This document shows, one piece after another, positions 17,555 to 27,393 of a stretch of DNA of 64,000 nucleotides. The notes beneath the pieces were generated by a model that had not been told where the DNA came from, searched no databases, and saw only the letters and a program-made list of their open reading frames with translations. A program made the translations under genes and the position numbers. How positions within the stretch are numbered: the first letter of the stretch is position 1; every line of letters begins with the position of its first letter. Source of the stretch: Fibrobacter succinogenes (GTDB lineage Bacteria > Fibrobacterota > Fibrobacteria > Fibrobacterales > Fibrobacteraceae); NCBI GenBank assembly GCA_902794535.1, contig CADBHQ010000003.1:1-64000 (forward strand), read 5' to 3'.

Positions 17555-19324
17555 TTACTTCGCATTTGCCTGCGGAGTAATCTTCCAGAGACCCTTCACG
17601 CCGGCGGCAACTACAAGGCTCTGCGGCGGTGCATACGGGTCTTCTTCGGTCGGGAAATTGGTCCAGTGCTTTGTCGAGAACTGGTAATACTGTGTAGGAC
17701 GATACATGACCGGAAGTACCGGAATCGTTTCCATAAAGATTCTGTTCAAAGCGCGATAAGCTTCGACCAGTTCCTTTTCGTTGGTGATTGCCGGAATCTT
17801 CAGTAATAGTTTGTCTGCATCGTCGTTCTTGTAGCGACCCTGGTTAGCAAAAGCTTCTTCGCCAGTGGGCTTGAGAGAAACAGAACTCATCACCTGATCG
17901 AACCTGTTCCAAGGAGATGCTGCAGAAAGTTCAGCAGTCTGTGTTTTCATGGCGAGATCGAATGTGCCCAAGCGCAGGTTCTTGTCCCAAACGCTGTAGT
18001 CCACAAATTTTTCTTCGGCGGCAAGACCGATTTCGTTCAAGGATTCTACGATAACCTTAATAGCGTCTTCCCAGTCGGTCCAGCCTTGCGGGCATTCAAT
18101 GGTAATATTGCGAACCTGCTCTTTGTTCTTGTCGAGCAGTCTGCCGCTTTCGTCCCAGCTGTAGCCTGCCTTCGTCAAGATTTCCTTGGCCTTTCCGACA
18201 TCATAGGAATATCCGTACTTGTCTGCGTCTTCCTTGTTAAAGAACTTGGATTCTGTACCGAAGGGCAGAATGAATCCGGGCTGAATAACAGGGGTGTAGT
18301 TCGAAACGGCGCGGGCCTTGATTTTTTCGAAATTGATGGCATGCACCATGGCGCGACGGATGTTCACGTCGTCAAACGGAGCACGTGTATGGGCGATAAA
18401 GAGTGTCGTAATTGAACCCGGAAGATGGTAGGGTTCGTTGCGGCTCCAGGCGCGAATGCTGTCCTTGGCCTTGTCCCAAATGCGGGGCAGGAACACCGAA
18501 GAAATGTCCAAGTTGCCCTTGGTCATGGCGCTGTTAAACTGGTTGTTGCTATTGTACAGGGAATGAATGATGTACTTGGGAGTCGGCTTCTTTCCGCCGA
18601 ACTTATAGTTGCCCCAGTAGTTGTCATTACGTTCCAGAACAATCTGGTCCGGTGAATAGGTCTTGATGTTGTAAGGGCCAGAAACCACAGGCATCGAATC
18701 GTTCTTGAATTCGGCAATGCGGTTCATGTCGTAGCTCTTACCGGACTTCGCCCCCTGGACGAGCGGCTCGAATACGGCCTTCGGCAGAATAGATGTTTCA
18801 GCAAGGGCATTCAAGATAATCAAGGGATTCTTGTTGTTGCTGAAATGGAAAGAAATGTTGTTGTTACCGTCGTCGGTAATTTGGCTCAGGAATTGCCAGT
18901 TGTCATGGCGCGGCGTGGGAAGCAGGGAGTCAATCTTGAATGTGTAAAGAACATCTTCAACAGTAACGGGGGCACCGTTACTCCATTTTGCCTTAGGATC
19001 AAGATGGACTGTAATCTTGTTTTCGTCGCTCTTGTAGCTGTCAGCAAGCATGGGTTCGAGCTCGCCGCTTAACTGGTTGTAAGCGAGCAAAGCTTCGTAA
19101 GTAATACGGCAATTGCCATCGATAGGGAAGTTGGGGTTGTAATCCAACGGATTAAATGAAGATGGCGGAGTCCAGTCAAAGCCTCCGATGTACAGGGTTT
19201 CGCTGCGATCGTATTCCGACTGGATCTTATCGGCGGTGGGCTTAGTTTCTTCGTTGCAACCAACGGTGAAAACGCAGCCTAGGGCTGTTGCCAGGGTGAA
19301 TATTTGCCTTGCACGTATTTTCAT
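17555..19324 (-). CDS. ABC-transporter peptide-binding lipoprotein (family 5, OppA/DppA-like)
   Basis: 589 residues from the ATG at 19324, which has a GGGAA site; a longer frame upstream adds 13 residues before the signal peptide and is unlikely. The lipobox is FTVGC. Family 5 features include NGAPVTVEDVLYTFK, FDDVNIRRAMVHAINFEKI, and the C-terminal EAYRALNRIFMETIPVLPVMYR. It should bind oligopeptides or similar solutes at the membrane. No permease or ATPase genes lie next to it, so it is an orphan binding protein here. A terminator follows. Confidence 0.88.
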   Translation of the reverse strand: MKIRARQIFTLATALGCVFTVGCNEETKPTADKIQSEYDRSETLYIGGFDWTPPSSFNPLDYNPNFPIDGNCRITYEALLAYNQLSGELEPMLADSYKSDENKITVHLDPKAKWSNGAPVTVEDVLYTFKIDSLLPTPRHDNWQFLSQITDDGNNNISFHFSNNKNPLIILNALAETSILPKAVFEPLVQGAKSGKSYDMNRIAEFKNDSMPVVSGPYNIKTYSPDQIVLERNDNYWGNYKFGGKKPTPKYIIHSLYNSNNQFNSAMTKGNLDISSVFLPRIWDKAKDSIRAWSRNEPYHLPGSITTLFIAHTRAPFDDVNIRRAMVHAINFEKIKARAVSNYTPVIQPGFILPFGTESKFFNKEDADKYGYSYDVGKAKEILTKAGYSWDESGRLLDKNKEQVRNITIECPQGWTDWEDAIKVIVESLNEIGLAAEEKFVDYSVWDKNLRLGTFDLAMKTQTAELSAASPWNRFDQVMSSVSLKPTGEEAFANQGRYKNDDADKLLLKIPAITNEKELVEAYRALNRIFMETIPVLPVMYRPTQYYQFSTKHWTNFPTEEDPYAPPQSLVVAAGVKGLWKITPQANAK

Positions 19325-19420
19325 GATGTTTCCCAAAGTCTTCTTTGTAATCCTGTAAACCATATCATAAATTTAGTGTGTTTTTAACAAAAAAACCACC
19401 AAAATTTGTTTACAAGATGC

Positions 19421-19449
19421 AGAAATATGCTGTTTTATGGCATATTTCT
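19421..19449. repeat. 10-bp perfect inverted repeat
   Basis: Arms AGAAATATGC (19421-19430) and its exact reverse complement (19440-19449) surround a 9-base loop. It lies four bases past the stop of the 19453 gene and about 100 bases before the 19324 start. There is no T-run after it, so it could be an operator for the lipoprotein gene, or a 3' hairpin protecting the upstream mRNA. Confidence 0.6.
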
Positions 19450-19452
19450 AGA

Positions 19453-21975
19453 CTATAGAGTGAATCCGTACAACAAGCGCTTTGGAGAGGCACTGAACAA
19501 AGTATGATTCAGTATAAACGGTGTGCCTGCTCCACTTGGAGTACTGTATTTTCTTTCCTTCTTTCCGGTCTTTAAAGAGATTCCAATGACTTCGTTTCCT
19601 TGGTCTATCCAGGCAAAACCATCTTTGACAAAGGGCTTGGGGAATACGGCGTTCTTGCCGTTAAATTTCCACAGAGGGGCGCCTGCTTCAGAGTAGAGCA
19701 AGAAGGATTGATCCGAAAGTCCGACAAGGATTTTTCTTTCGCCCGCATCAGAAATTACTTGCAGCGAAGAAACGTCGTTTTCCATTAGAATCTGCAGCGG
19801 CGGGGTATCCTTCTTCTTTTGATTGAATAGGTAAAGCTTGTTTCCGCTTGCGACCGTAATAATGGAATCTGCGCTGAGCATATGTGAAACTTGGCCAGGA
19901 ATCTTGCGAGCAGAATTTTCCTCAGTCTGTCCGGCTTCGTCATCAAGGGAAACGAGTTCTCCTTCGAGGTTGCATGCGAAAATGGCCTTGTCCGATTTGG
20001 TATGCAGGAACGGAACAGAGAATATCTTTCTGGACCAAGCGAGTTTATTGTCGGGTTTCTGGATTTTGAGCAAGAATCCGTTCCAGGTAGAAACGTAAAT
20101 GGCGTCTTCGGTAACATTCATCTTGAATGCCTTACCCGGAAGCTGCAAGGAGGCCGGAGAAGTATCCTTGTTCAAGTCGTAAATGAAAATGTTGTAACCC
20201 GAGGCAATAACGAGGGTGTTTTCATCGTTATCGATAACGGGGCTGTTGTCGAGCGTTCCGATGTATTTTGACCAGCGCAGTTCGCCTGTTTCAGCGTTAA
20301 TGCACAGCAATCTGTCTGCTGCAGGGTCAATCGTGTACAGCATTTTCTTGCTGCTAAAGAATTGCGGGTAACGGGTCTTGGGCGAAATCGGCAGTAACGT
20401 TACGAATTTTGCGCCAATGGCCTTGCTGAATCGGTTTAATATTAGCTGTGTCGCTTGCGGATTGCTACTTGAAAGTCGGACGGCCTCGGACCAGGCTTTC
20501 TGTTTGTCTCGGTCACTTCCTTTATTTTGTTCGAGATAAAGTGCTTTGAAGAACCAACCCTCGGCATTTCCCGGTTCCAGTTTGAAAAGCGAATCTAAAA
20601 CGGGAGGCAGGTCTTCCCATTCTTCGTGCTCGGTAATTTCGGCTGCTTGTCTTGCTAAAATTTCAGAGAGCAGAATCTTTTTTCCGTAGTAATGCGGTGA
20701 AAGCGAAACTAGTTTTCGGTCGCCAAAATACAGATAGAGATTCCCGTTAGTGTAAATGGGGGATTGCTCAATCGGCTTTGCAAAATTGAAATGCCACAAC
20801 GGGTTGAGTACAGTGTCGACTGCGGTAATGGCGCCTTCGCTAGAGAATAGCCCGAGAGTTCCCTTTGCGAGCGGATAAACAGAAGAGGCTTCGCTTCGGA
20901 TTGTCTTTCGGATAAGTCCTGTTTTTTTGTCAATCAGCGAAATTCTTCCGGAAGCTTCAAGTAGGACAAGGCTTTTCTCGAAAGAGAACATTGTTTCGAT
21001 ATTGCTGACCGAAATTTTCCAAAGGGGAGAAATTCTTGCTTTTGGAATGTAGCCGTAAAGGTAATTGCCCGAAACCAGGAATAGCATGTTCTTGTCGATA
21101 AGAACACTTCTGATTACGTCAAATTGGGCGATAGATTTCTTGGTTGAACCGTCTTCGGGCGAAATAAAATGGAGCGCGTTGTCGGTGCAATTCAAGACAA
21201 ATTCGTTAGTCGGAGCAAAATAGCCTTCGGGAACACAGCCGCTGTATTTGTCGGCGACCTGAGTAACAACACGCTTGTTGTTTAAAATGGCTAGTTGCTT
21301 TTCGCCTTGGACAATCGCCCTGTTTCCGTCAATCAAGAGGTGCGTAATGTCTGTAATGGGGAAACTCTTGCTGGGGCTGCTGGCATATAAAGCCTTAAAA
21401 ACAAGGCTGTCCTGGTCAATGGGCTGGTACCAGATTCCTTGACGATCGATATTGAAAATTTGCTTGTTGGCGGGAGCGACAGTAATGTTTTCGACGCGGT
21501 CATCTATGATTTTGCTAATCGTGCCGTCGCGTAAAAGCAAAAAGGTCGGATCTTTTCCGAAGGTTCTTAAAATAGGACTCTTCAACTGGAGCGGTGCTCT
21601 CAGTAGCGCTTCGGGCTTGCTGCTGGTTGCGCTTTCGCGTTCCGAAAGCCAGTAGGCTTTGGCAACTTCATTCGTCCTGGCTAGACTTTGCTCGTAGTAA
21701 AAGTTTGCCGATGTCTTGTTGCCGGCAAGTTCCTGAATTTTTCCTAGATAGAAATAGGCTTTTTCCTTGTCGTCTTCGTCGCCCTGCATGGCAGCTTTTT
21801 CAAGCATCTTGATGGCGTCTGCCGTTTCGCCCTTCATTTCAAACAGATAAAGTGCTTCTTGAATGTTTGTTTCCATTTTCTCTGCAAAAGCGAAAGAAAC
21901 AAGCCCGCATAACCACACGAGCGTAATTGCCGTGCGTAATTGCAAAAGCCTTATGTTTGTTCCTATCTGTTTCAT
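19453..21975 (-). CDS. exported TPR and PQQ-like beta-propeller protein
   Basis: 840 residues. A signal peptide or N-terminal anchor (about 1-31, ending FAFA) is followed by tetratricopeptide-like helices (about 38-100). A long region of propeller blades follows, with PQQ-like motifs such as LLCINAETGELRWSKYIG, LLKIQKPDNKLAWSRK and LYGYIPKARISPLWKI. A second helical stretch lies near 480-540. It probably acts as a periplasmic scaffold or sensor. The gene starts directly after the response regulator stop with no gap, so it is co-transcribed with the two-component pair and may deliver or receive its signal. Confidence 0.75.
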   Translation of the reverse strand: MKQIGTNIRLLQLRTAITLVWLCGLVSFAFAEKMETNIQEALYLFEMKGETADAIKMLEKAAMQGDEDDKEKAYFYLGKIQELAGNKTSANFYYEQSLARTNEVAKAYWLSERESATSSKPEALLRAPLQLKSPILRTFGKDPTFLLLRDGTISKIIDDRVENITVAPANKQIFNIDRQGIWYQPIDQDSLVFKALYASSPSKSFPITDITHLLIDGNRAIVQGEKQLAILNNKRVVTQVADKYSGCVPEGYFAPTNEFVLNCTDNALHFISPEDGSTKKSIAQFDVIRSVLIDKNMLFLVSGNYLYGYIPKARISPLWKISVSNIETMFSFEKSLVLLEASGRISLIDKKTGLIRKTIRSEASSVYPLAKGTLGLFSSEGAITAVDTVLNPLWHFNFAKPIEQSPIYTNGNLYLYFGDRKLVSLSPHYYGKKILLSEILARQAAEITEHEEWEDLPPVLDSLFKLEPGNAEGWFFKALYLEQNKGSDRDKQKAWSEAVRLSSSNPQATQLILNRFSKAIGAKFVTLLPISPKTRYPQFFSSKKMLYTIDPAADRLLCINAETGELRWSKYIGTLDNSPVIDNDENTLVIASGYNIFIYDLNKDTSPASLQLPGKAFKMNVTEDAIYVSTWNGFLLKIQKPDNKLAWSRKIFSVPFLHTKSDKAIFACNLEGELVSLDDEAGQTEENSARKIPGQVSHMLSADSIITVASGNKLYLFNQKKKDTPPLQILMENDVSSLQVISDAGERKILVGLSDQSFLLYSEAGAPLWKFNGKNAVFPKPFVKDGFAWIDQGNEVIGISLKTGKKERKYSTPSGAGTPFILNHTLFSASPKRLLYGFTL

Positions 21976-22680
21976 TTATGCATCAAACTTGTATCCGGCG
22001 CCTCTAACAGAAATGATAAACTTGGGGTTGTCCAAATCGTCTTCTATTTTACGGCGAAGGTTTGCAATGTGGTTGTCGACCGTACGGGTAGAAGGCATGT
22101 TTTCGTCGGTATAGCCCCAGATTTCCTTGAGTAGGGATTCGCGCAGAATGACTTCGCCGCGATGTGCCCAGAAATATTTCATAATCAGGTATTCGCGGGT
22201 GGTCAAGTCCAGAGGAATGCCGCCCTTGGTTGCTTCGAACTTCTTGACGTTAATGCTGATATTTGCAAATTCAAGGATTTCAGGAACTTGAACCGAGTTG
22301 TTGCCGCTTTGCGGTTCAATACGGCGTCGGAATGCCTTGACGCGGGCCAAAAGTTCCAGAATCGAGAACGGCTTTGTCACGTAGTCGTCGGCACCCATTT
22401 CAAGCCCTGCCACCTTGCTCGTTTCTTCGGTTTTTGCCGTGAGCATAATGATATAGGTGTCCGGATGCTTGTTTCTGATATAGCGACAAACTTCAAAGCC
22501 GCTCTTTTTCGGAATCATCAAGTCCAAAAGCACCAAATGCGGCTGGTAAGAATCAGCCTTGGCAATTGCTTCTTCACCATCGCAGGCGGTTTCTACGACA
22601 TAGCCTTCCATTTCAAAATTATCTTGGAGGCCCAAGCGGATGATTTCTTCGTCTTCTACGATGAGTATTTTGAAATTCAT
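21976..22680 (-). CDS. OmpR/PhoB-type response regulator
   Basis: 234 residues. The receiver domain (1-120) has the acidic pair E9/D10, phospho-acceptor D53 (LVLLDLMIP), T81 and K103 (DDYVTKPF). The C-terminal winged helix (about 135-232) has the family's LTTREYLIMKYFWAHRGEV and STRTVDNHIANLRRKIE segments for DNA binding. It is the partner of the kinase two bases upstream and is immediately followed by the TPR/propeller gene. Targets are unknown; autoregulation of the operon is plausible. Confidence 0.95.
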   Translation of the reverse strand: MNFKILIVEDEEIIRLGLQDNFEMEGYVVETACDGEEAIAKADSYQPHLVLLDLMIPKKSGFEVCRYIRNKHPDTYIIMLTAKTEETSKVAGLEMGADDYVTKPFSILELLARVKAFRRRIEPQSGNNSVQVPEILEFANISINVKKFEATKGGIPLDLTTREYLIMKYFWAHRGEVILRESLLKEIWGYTDENMPSTRTVDNHIANLRRKIEDDLDNPKFIISVRGAGYKFDA

Positions 22681-22682
22681 GG

Positions 22683-24746
22683 TTATTCTGCCTTTTTAAA
22701 CTTGACGATAAACGTAGATCCTTTCCCGGGTTTGCTGACCAGCGAAATGGTTGCCTTGTGAGTTTCGGCAACGCGTTTGACGGTTGCAAGGCCGAGTCCC
22801 GACCCCTTGGTGCTGCGGGTCATTTCGTCACCCACTCTATAAAAATCATTAAATATATTTTTTTGCTCAGATGCCGCAATGCCAATTCCGGTGTCTGCTA
22901 CCGAGAATATGACCCACTCGCTGTCACTCTTGACTTCAACATGAATGTCGCCGGGAGCATCAGTGTACTTTATTGCGTTATCGATTAGATTCTGCACTAA
23001 ACTGTAAAGCGCTGTGTAGTCGCCCATTACAAAAACGTTGGGCTCAAAATGCGTGTAGAAGGTAAGTCCTTTTTCGACACCGATATCTTCAACAGCGTTA
23101 AAGACCTTTTTGGCGCAAATCGAGAAGTCGAGTTTTTCCCACTTGAAAGCGCCTGTTCCGTGTTCCATGCGCGTGTAATTCAGAATGGCTCCAATCAAGT
23201 TCTCGAGTCTTGAAGCTTCTTTACCTATCAGGGTTGAATATTCCTGCACTTTTTCAGCTCGCTGTAAGCGCCCGCGGGCCATCATTTCGGCAAACATCTT
23301 GATGGATGTCAGCGGAGTTTTCAGTTCGTGCGAAACGCTAGACAAGAAGTTTGCCTTCATGGCCAAGAGCTTGCGTTCCTGCGTAATGAATCTGAACATG
23401 AAGAACGAACCGAAAATGACGGTAATCAGCGCAAACAGCATGAGTCCGTACATCAAGAACATGCGGTGTCTAGTTTCTTTATGAATGTCCTGCATGTCTT
23501 TTTCGTACAAGGTAAATTCCCATTCGAGCGCTTCGGAAATGTAGTGTTGTGCGATAATCGGAGCCCCTTCCGGGATTTCACCTATAACAAGTTTGTCGCT
23601 GTTTTCGGTAATAGAGAACGGAATGTTCTTGTAACTCTGTATGACCGTTTTAATCTTGTTCAGCAGTCTTGCTTTGTAGGCGTCTTTGTTGATTACCGCA
23701 ATTACTACTTGGTCGCCCGAAAGGTATGGGTAAGACATTTTAAACAAGGTGATTTCTTCGGTATTCTTGTAAAGAATGCCTTCTTTCGAAGAAATATCGT
23801 CGTTTAAGATTTCGAGGAACAAGTCCTTGTTGTAGAACAGGATGTCCATGTACCCCAACTGGCGGTTGAAGTTTTCGCGCAGGTTCCAAAAGGCTTCGCG
23901 CTTTTCCTGCGAGAGACTTTCAAACGAAAGAATCTGCGTGAATGCCGATTCAAAGAAGTACCTGGACGAAGATATGTCGTCGATGTTCTGCTTGTCTAAA
24001 AATTGAGCTAAAACAGAAAGGCAGTAGTCCTGCGCTTCTTGATGCTTTCTTTGGAATACGAGAATTTCAAAGTGGAGCATGTAGACGGCGTAGGTCAAGT
24101 CGGCATGTAGGTAGCCCTGCTGGTGCGGGTTGTTTTCAAGAATTTCGAGCAGGTGTAATGCTTCGTCATACTTCTTGTTCTTGTAGTAGAAACGAATCAG
24201 CCCCAGAATATTCTGGACTTGTTCTTCCTTGGATTCAAAGAAAAAGCTGGCGGGTCTAAGACTCCGGGACCGCTGTTCCAGATAAATCTTTTGGGCAACG
24301 CTGTCCTTTAAACCGCTGGTTTCTACTTGATAAAGTTTTTTGTCAAGGAGCGAAGGTACGCTATTTGAAAAATTGGAAGACTTGAAAAATTTTTTGGACG
24401 TCATGTCCGGGTAAATCAAGTTTCCGTTATTGAACAGGAATATGGCGTCTAGACCTTCGACAGACTTGAATTCAGCCGCATGCCCGAAGTCCAAAAGTCC
24501 TTGTGGCTGTTCGTACAAGAACAATGAGGCCGCTTTGGTCTCTTGGTAAATTTTGGATTGTTCCTTTTCAATCGCTTCTTCGACTTCGCTTTGGAATGCA
24601 TTCAGGTTTTCGTCGAAGTTCTTTTGCGAAAGGTAAATCTCGTTTTGGATGTTCCTAAAGCTTAAGAAAGAAAGAATCGCCGTCGGGAGGACAATTCCTC
24701 CCGCAAACAATAGGACGAACAGCAGATTATTACGTGAAACCTGCAT
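22683..24746 (-). CDS. sensor histidine kinase with a large extracytoplasmic domain
   Basis: 687 residues. Membrane segments lie at about 7-29 and 429-452 and enclose a 400-residue extracytoplasmic region. That region contains helical repeat-like sequence (about 180-300) and a strand-rich part (300-420) of no clear family. The transmitter has H473 in SSVSHELKTPLTS, the N box LVQNLIDNAIKYT, G1 DTGIGI and G2 GSGLGL. It should phosphorylate the response regulator encoded next. An AAGGA site precedes the start. The sensory domain is unusually large, suggesting protein or polymer ligands rather than small ions. Confidence 0.93.
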   Translation of the reverse strand: MQVSRNNLLFVLLFAGGIVLPTAILSFLSFRNIQNEIYLSQKNFDENLNAFQSEVEEAIEKEQSKIYQETKAASLFLYEQPQGLLDFGHAAEFKSVEGLDAIFLFNNGNLIYPDMTSKKFFKSSNFSNSVPSLLDKKLYQVETSGLKDSVAQKIYLEQRSRSLRPASFFFESKEEQVQNILGLIRFYYKNKKYDEALHLLEILENNPHQQGYLHADLTYAVYMLHFEILVFQRKHQEAQDYCLSVLAQFLDKQNIDDISSSRYFFESAFTQILSFESLSQEKREAFWNLRENFNRQLGYMDILFYNKDLFLEILNDDISSKEGILYKNTEEITLFKMSYPYLSGDQVVIAVINKDAYKARLLNKIKTVIQSYKNIPFSITENSDKLVIGEIPEGAPIIAQHYISEALEWEFTLYEKDMQDIHKETRHRMFLMYGLMLFALITVIFGSFFMFRFITQERKLLAMKANFLSSVSHELKTPLTSIKMFAEMMARGRLQRAEKVQEYSTLIGKEASRLENLIGAILNYTRMEHGTGAFKWEKLDFSICAKKVFNAVEDIGVEKGLTFYTHFEPNVFVMGDYTALYSLVQNLIDNAIKYTDAPGDIHVEVKSDSEWVIFSVADTGIGIAASEQKNIFNDFYRVGDEMTRSTKGSGLGLATVKRVAETHKATISLVSKPGKGSTFIVKFKKAE

Positions 24747-24786
24747 TGCCTGTCCTTATAGAACTTGTAGGCTTGGTGCGATTCTC

Positions 24787-25968
24787 TTACTTGACAATCT
24801 GCGCACGGTGGGTCACCGATACCCTGTGTCCAACTTCAATTCTTCTGCTGTTGGAATAGAGTTCGCGAATGAGAATGCTCGATTCGTTGTCAGCAGCTCT
24901 GGCAATGATACCGCGGCCAATCAGGCGGGGCGGGAGCGATTCATCAGTCTTGTCTTCTTCCCAAATAGCGACCGCGTCACCAGTATTGTAACCTTCGTTA
25001 ATGCCTTTATCAGCAAGCACATACGAGAATGCGCCGATAATCAGCATCGGGTCCATGGAATAGCGGATCATGGCCAAATCGTCCAACTTGGCTTCCTTGA
25101 CCTTGCTATAGCCGGACACATTGATGGTCTTGAGCGGCTGCTTGAGTCTTGCCTTGGCCTGGTGAATCTTGATTTCGCGGAAGCTCGTTACGATCTTGGC
25201 GCGAGAAAGCGTGTCACCGATGGCGGTGATTTTTGCAATGCCAGCAAGGCGGAGCAAGGCATAGCGGTCAAAGCTGCTGCCCTTGGCTGCCGGAACGTTA
25301 ATTGCTTTAGCATCAACGATTTCCACGAGGTCGCCACGCTTCAGATTGGCGTCAGTTTTCTTACCGATACCCACGACCACTTCCGTTTCAGGCATGTGAA
25401 TCAGGGGTTCCTTCTTTTCGCCCGATTTAATGGAAATAAAGCGCTTGTCTTTTTTCAAGGAATCGAGCGTATAGATTTCGGGCGCGTGAATCTGGTAATA
25501 GCCGTTGAAAATCTTGGGTGCCGGACGCTGCTTATAATAGTATTCGTCGCTGGGTTTGGCCTTCTTGACGGCCTTCTTGTCCTTATCGCGCAGGTTGCCG
25601 AGCATACCTTCGAAATCGCTATTGCGTTCGTCGCCGTCGTCACAGCCTGCGTTGGCAACCGTCAGACCCTTACCCTTCGGGAGAGCGGAGTCCGAAATAG
25701 ATGCATTACAGGGATATTTGCTCTTCTTTTCGACCTGCAACACATTGCCTTCGCGAATTGAATCGCCCAGGTAAATGGAGTCGCCCGGATAAATCCAGTG
25801 CGGGTCTTCGATGTGGCGGTTATTTTCCCAAAGGTCTGGCCAGGCAAAAGGGTCCTTGAGGAATTCGTCACTCAAGTCCCAAAGGGTATCGCCTTCCTTA
25901 ACAATGTAGGCAGACGCCAACAAAGCCGAAAGACCCAGACAGATGGATGCACATTTTAAAAGTCGCAT
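24787..25968 (-). CDS. LysM domain exported protein
   Basis: 393 residues. After a signal peptide (about 1-20) comes a LysM module, [30 protein letters not shown], closing with [12 protein letters not shown]; LysM binds peptidoglycan. The middle is charged with two cysteines. The C-terminal half is strand-rich, with [10 protein letters not shown] and [15 protein letters not shown] segments. This LysM-plus-unknown layout is common in Gram-negative envelope proteins. An AAGGGA site precedes the ATG. It lies 40 bases before the histidine kinase gene on the same strand and may belong to the same transcript. Confidence 0.82.
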   Translation of the reverse strand: MRLLKCASICLGLSALLASAYIVKEGDTLWDLSDEFLKDPFAWPDLWENNRHIEDPHWIYPGDSIYLGDSIREGNVLQVEKKSKYPCNASISDSALPKGKGLTVANAGCDDGDERNSDFEGMLGNLRDKDKKAVKKAKPSDEYYYKQRPAPKIFNGYYQIHAPEIYTLDSLKKDKRFISIKSGEKKEPLIHMPETEVVVGIGKKTDANLKRGDLVEIVDAKAINVPAAKGSSFDRYALLRLAGIAKITAIGDTLSRAKIVTSFREIKIHQAKARLKQPLKTINVSGYSKVKEAKLDDLAMIRYSMDPMLIIGAFSYVLADKGINEGYNTGDAVAIWEEDKTDESLPPRLIGRGIIARAADNESSILIRELYSNSRRIEVGHRVSVTHRAQIVK

Positions 25969-26000
25969 AATAATCCCTTAAAGACTGTTATATCAATAAT

Positions 26001-27329
26001 TTAACCTTTTCTTTGCTTAAAAGAAGGGCTTTTTTGACTAAAATGCGGAATTTCTTGCGTTTTTCGGCCAGAAACGCGTTCTTGTGGGCGCTGAATGGTC
26101 CTAGAACGCTGTTTTTGAGCCGGATTCTGCCCTAAAACGCCTACTCGGTCGGGCACGAACAGGAACAGAATCTCGAATTTTCCAGAACCGGGTTCCAGGT
26201 AAAGCGGGATATTCTTACGCAGCATGTAGCCTTCATTCCTGAATTGCTTGATGGTGCGTGCCGCTACTTCAAGGTTCGATGTCTGCAAAAGAATTCGTTC
26301 CGGTCTCGAAAGGGCTGCAGCTTGAGCAACTCCCTGTGCCAATGGTTCGTCGCCGGGCAGGTTGAAATAGAATGTCCAACGGCCTTCGTTTTCGGGCTTG
26401 CTGAAGAATTTGCCGAAAAATTCCTGCTCTACATGACTGCGGATGAATTTCATGTTGTCATCCAAGGCGTTACGAGCATTCAAGCGCGAAGACATCATGG
26501 CGTATTCGCGGCAATCCATCGAAACAACGCGTTTGAATCGGTTTGCAAGCATGGTGCTTACAAAAGAACTTCCGGAATAGAATTCAAAGAAGCTGTCTTC
26601 TGCATTCGGGTGGATTGCATCTTCGATACGTTTCGGGAGGCCAATCCAGGCGTCGTGAATACGCGGCGTCCAATCCAGCACATGCATGCTGATTCCAGTT
26701 TCGCCTATTGGCATAAAGTCGCTACCGAAGGCGCTCTTGGCTTCGACCTTCATCGGAATAGTTCCGGCCGGATCAAAAGGCTGGTCGGGCAAGCATTGAA
26801 TGTGGTGGCAACTGATAACTTCAGGACAGTTTCTTTGTACAAAATCAATGAAAGTCTTGTAACCGTGGGCAGAGAATCGACCCTTCAGGTTTACTTGTAC
26901 AAGCATGGCGTAGCGTCCGTCACCAACGGCGCGGAACCAAATCTGGCGAAGAGCCTTCTTAAAGATATGCAAGTGCTCTTTCTTGATTTGTTCAAAAACG
27001 CGGGTCACGAGTTCGGGGGCTTCCATGCCGCGGGCAGGTGCTTCGATTGTGAAAATTTCTTGCTTGCCGCGGTAGGTCTTTAGAATGCGCCAATCTGCGT
27101 GATCCGGTATTGCATCAGCCGTAAACCATGCCTGAAATTTTCCGGGAATATGTTCGTTTTCAACCCAGGCGACGAGCTGTTGCTTAATGTCTTCGAATGT
27201 CACCGGAGCTTTACGTACCGGCTTTTCTTCTTTCGGGGTTTCCGTCTGTTCTTTGCCGCGACGCAAGGAATTTCCGCGTGCGCGATTGTTTGTACCTTTA
27301 AAATTGTTTTTCATTCTTTCGTTCTTCAT
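26001..27329 (-). CDS. TrmA/RumA-like methyltransferase lacking the catalytic cysteine motif
   Basis: About 442 residues from the ATG at 27329; a longer frame overlaps the upstream gene and is unlikely. A basic low-complexity N-terminus (1-45) precedes a folded part. From about residue 275 a class I methyltransferase domain shows FFEFYSGSSFVSTMLANRF (SAM motif I) and VVSMDCREYAMMSSRLNARNA. The C-terminus has the GYMLRKNIPLYLEPGSGKFE shape of TrmA/RlmD enzymes. The SCNP motif bearing the catalytic Cys in uracil-C5 enzymes is replaced by TSNLE, and the DPPR region by NLPGD. It may be a pseudoenzyme or act on another target. It follows the RepA/AEP-like gene by 64 bases. Confidence 0.6.
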   Translation of the reverse strand: MKNERMKNNFKGTNNRARGNSLRRGKEQTETPKEEKPVRKAPVTFEDIKQQLVAWVENEHIPGKFQAWFTADAIPDHADWRILKTYRGKQEIFTIEAPARGMEAPELVTRVFEQIKKEHLHIFKKALRQIWFRAVGDGRYAMLVQVNLKGRFSAHGYKTFIDFVQRNCPEVISCHHIQCLPDQPFDPAGTIPMKVEAKSAFGSDFMPIGETGISMHVLDWTPRIHDAWIGLPKRIEDAIHPNAEDSFFEFYSGSSFVSTMLANRFKRVVSMDCREYAMMSSRLNARNALDDNMKFIRSHVEQEFFGKFFSKPENEGRWTFYFNLPGDEPLAQGVAQAAALSRPERILLQTSNLEVAARTIKQFRNEGYMLRKNIPLYLEPGSGKFEILFLFVPDRVGVLGQNPAQKQRSRTIQRPQERVSGRKTQEIPHFSQKSPSFKQRKG

Positions 27330-27393
27330 TATAAACTCATGCCTCAAAGCAACGTAGTTGCGACCTCTTTGCTCAAAGAGCCGCAGGCTCGTG

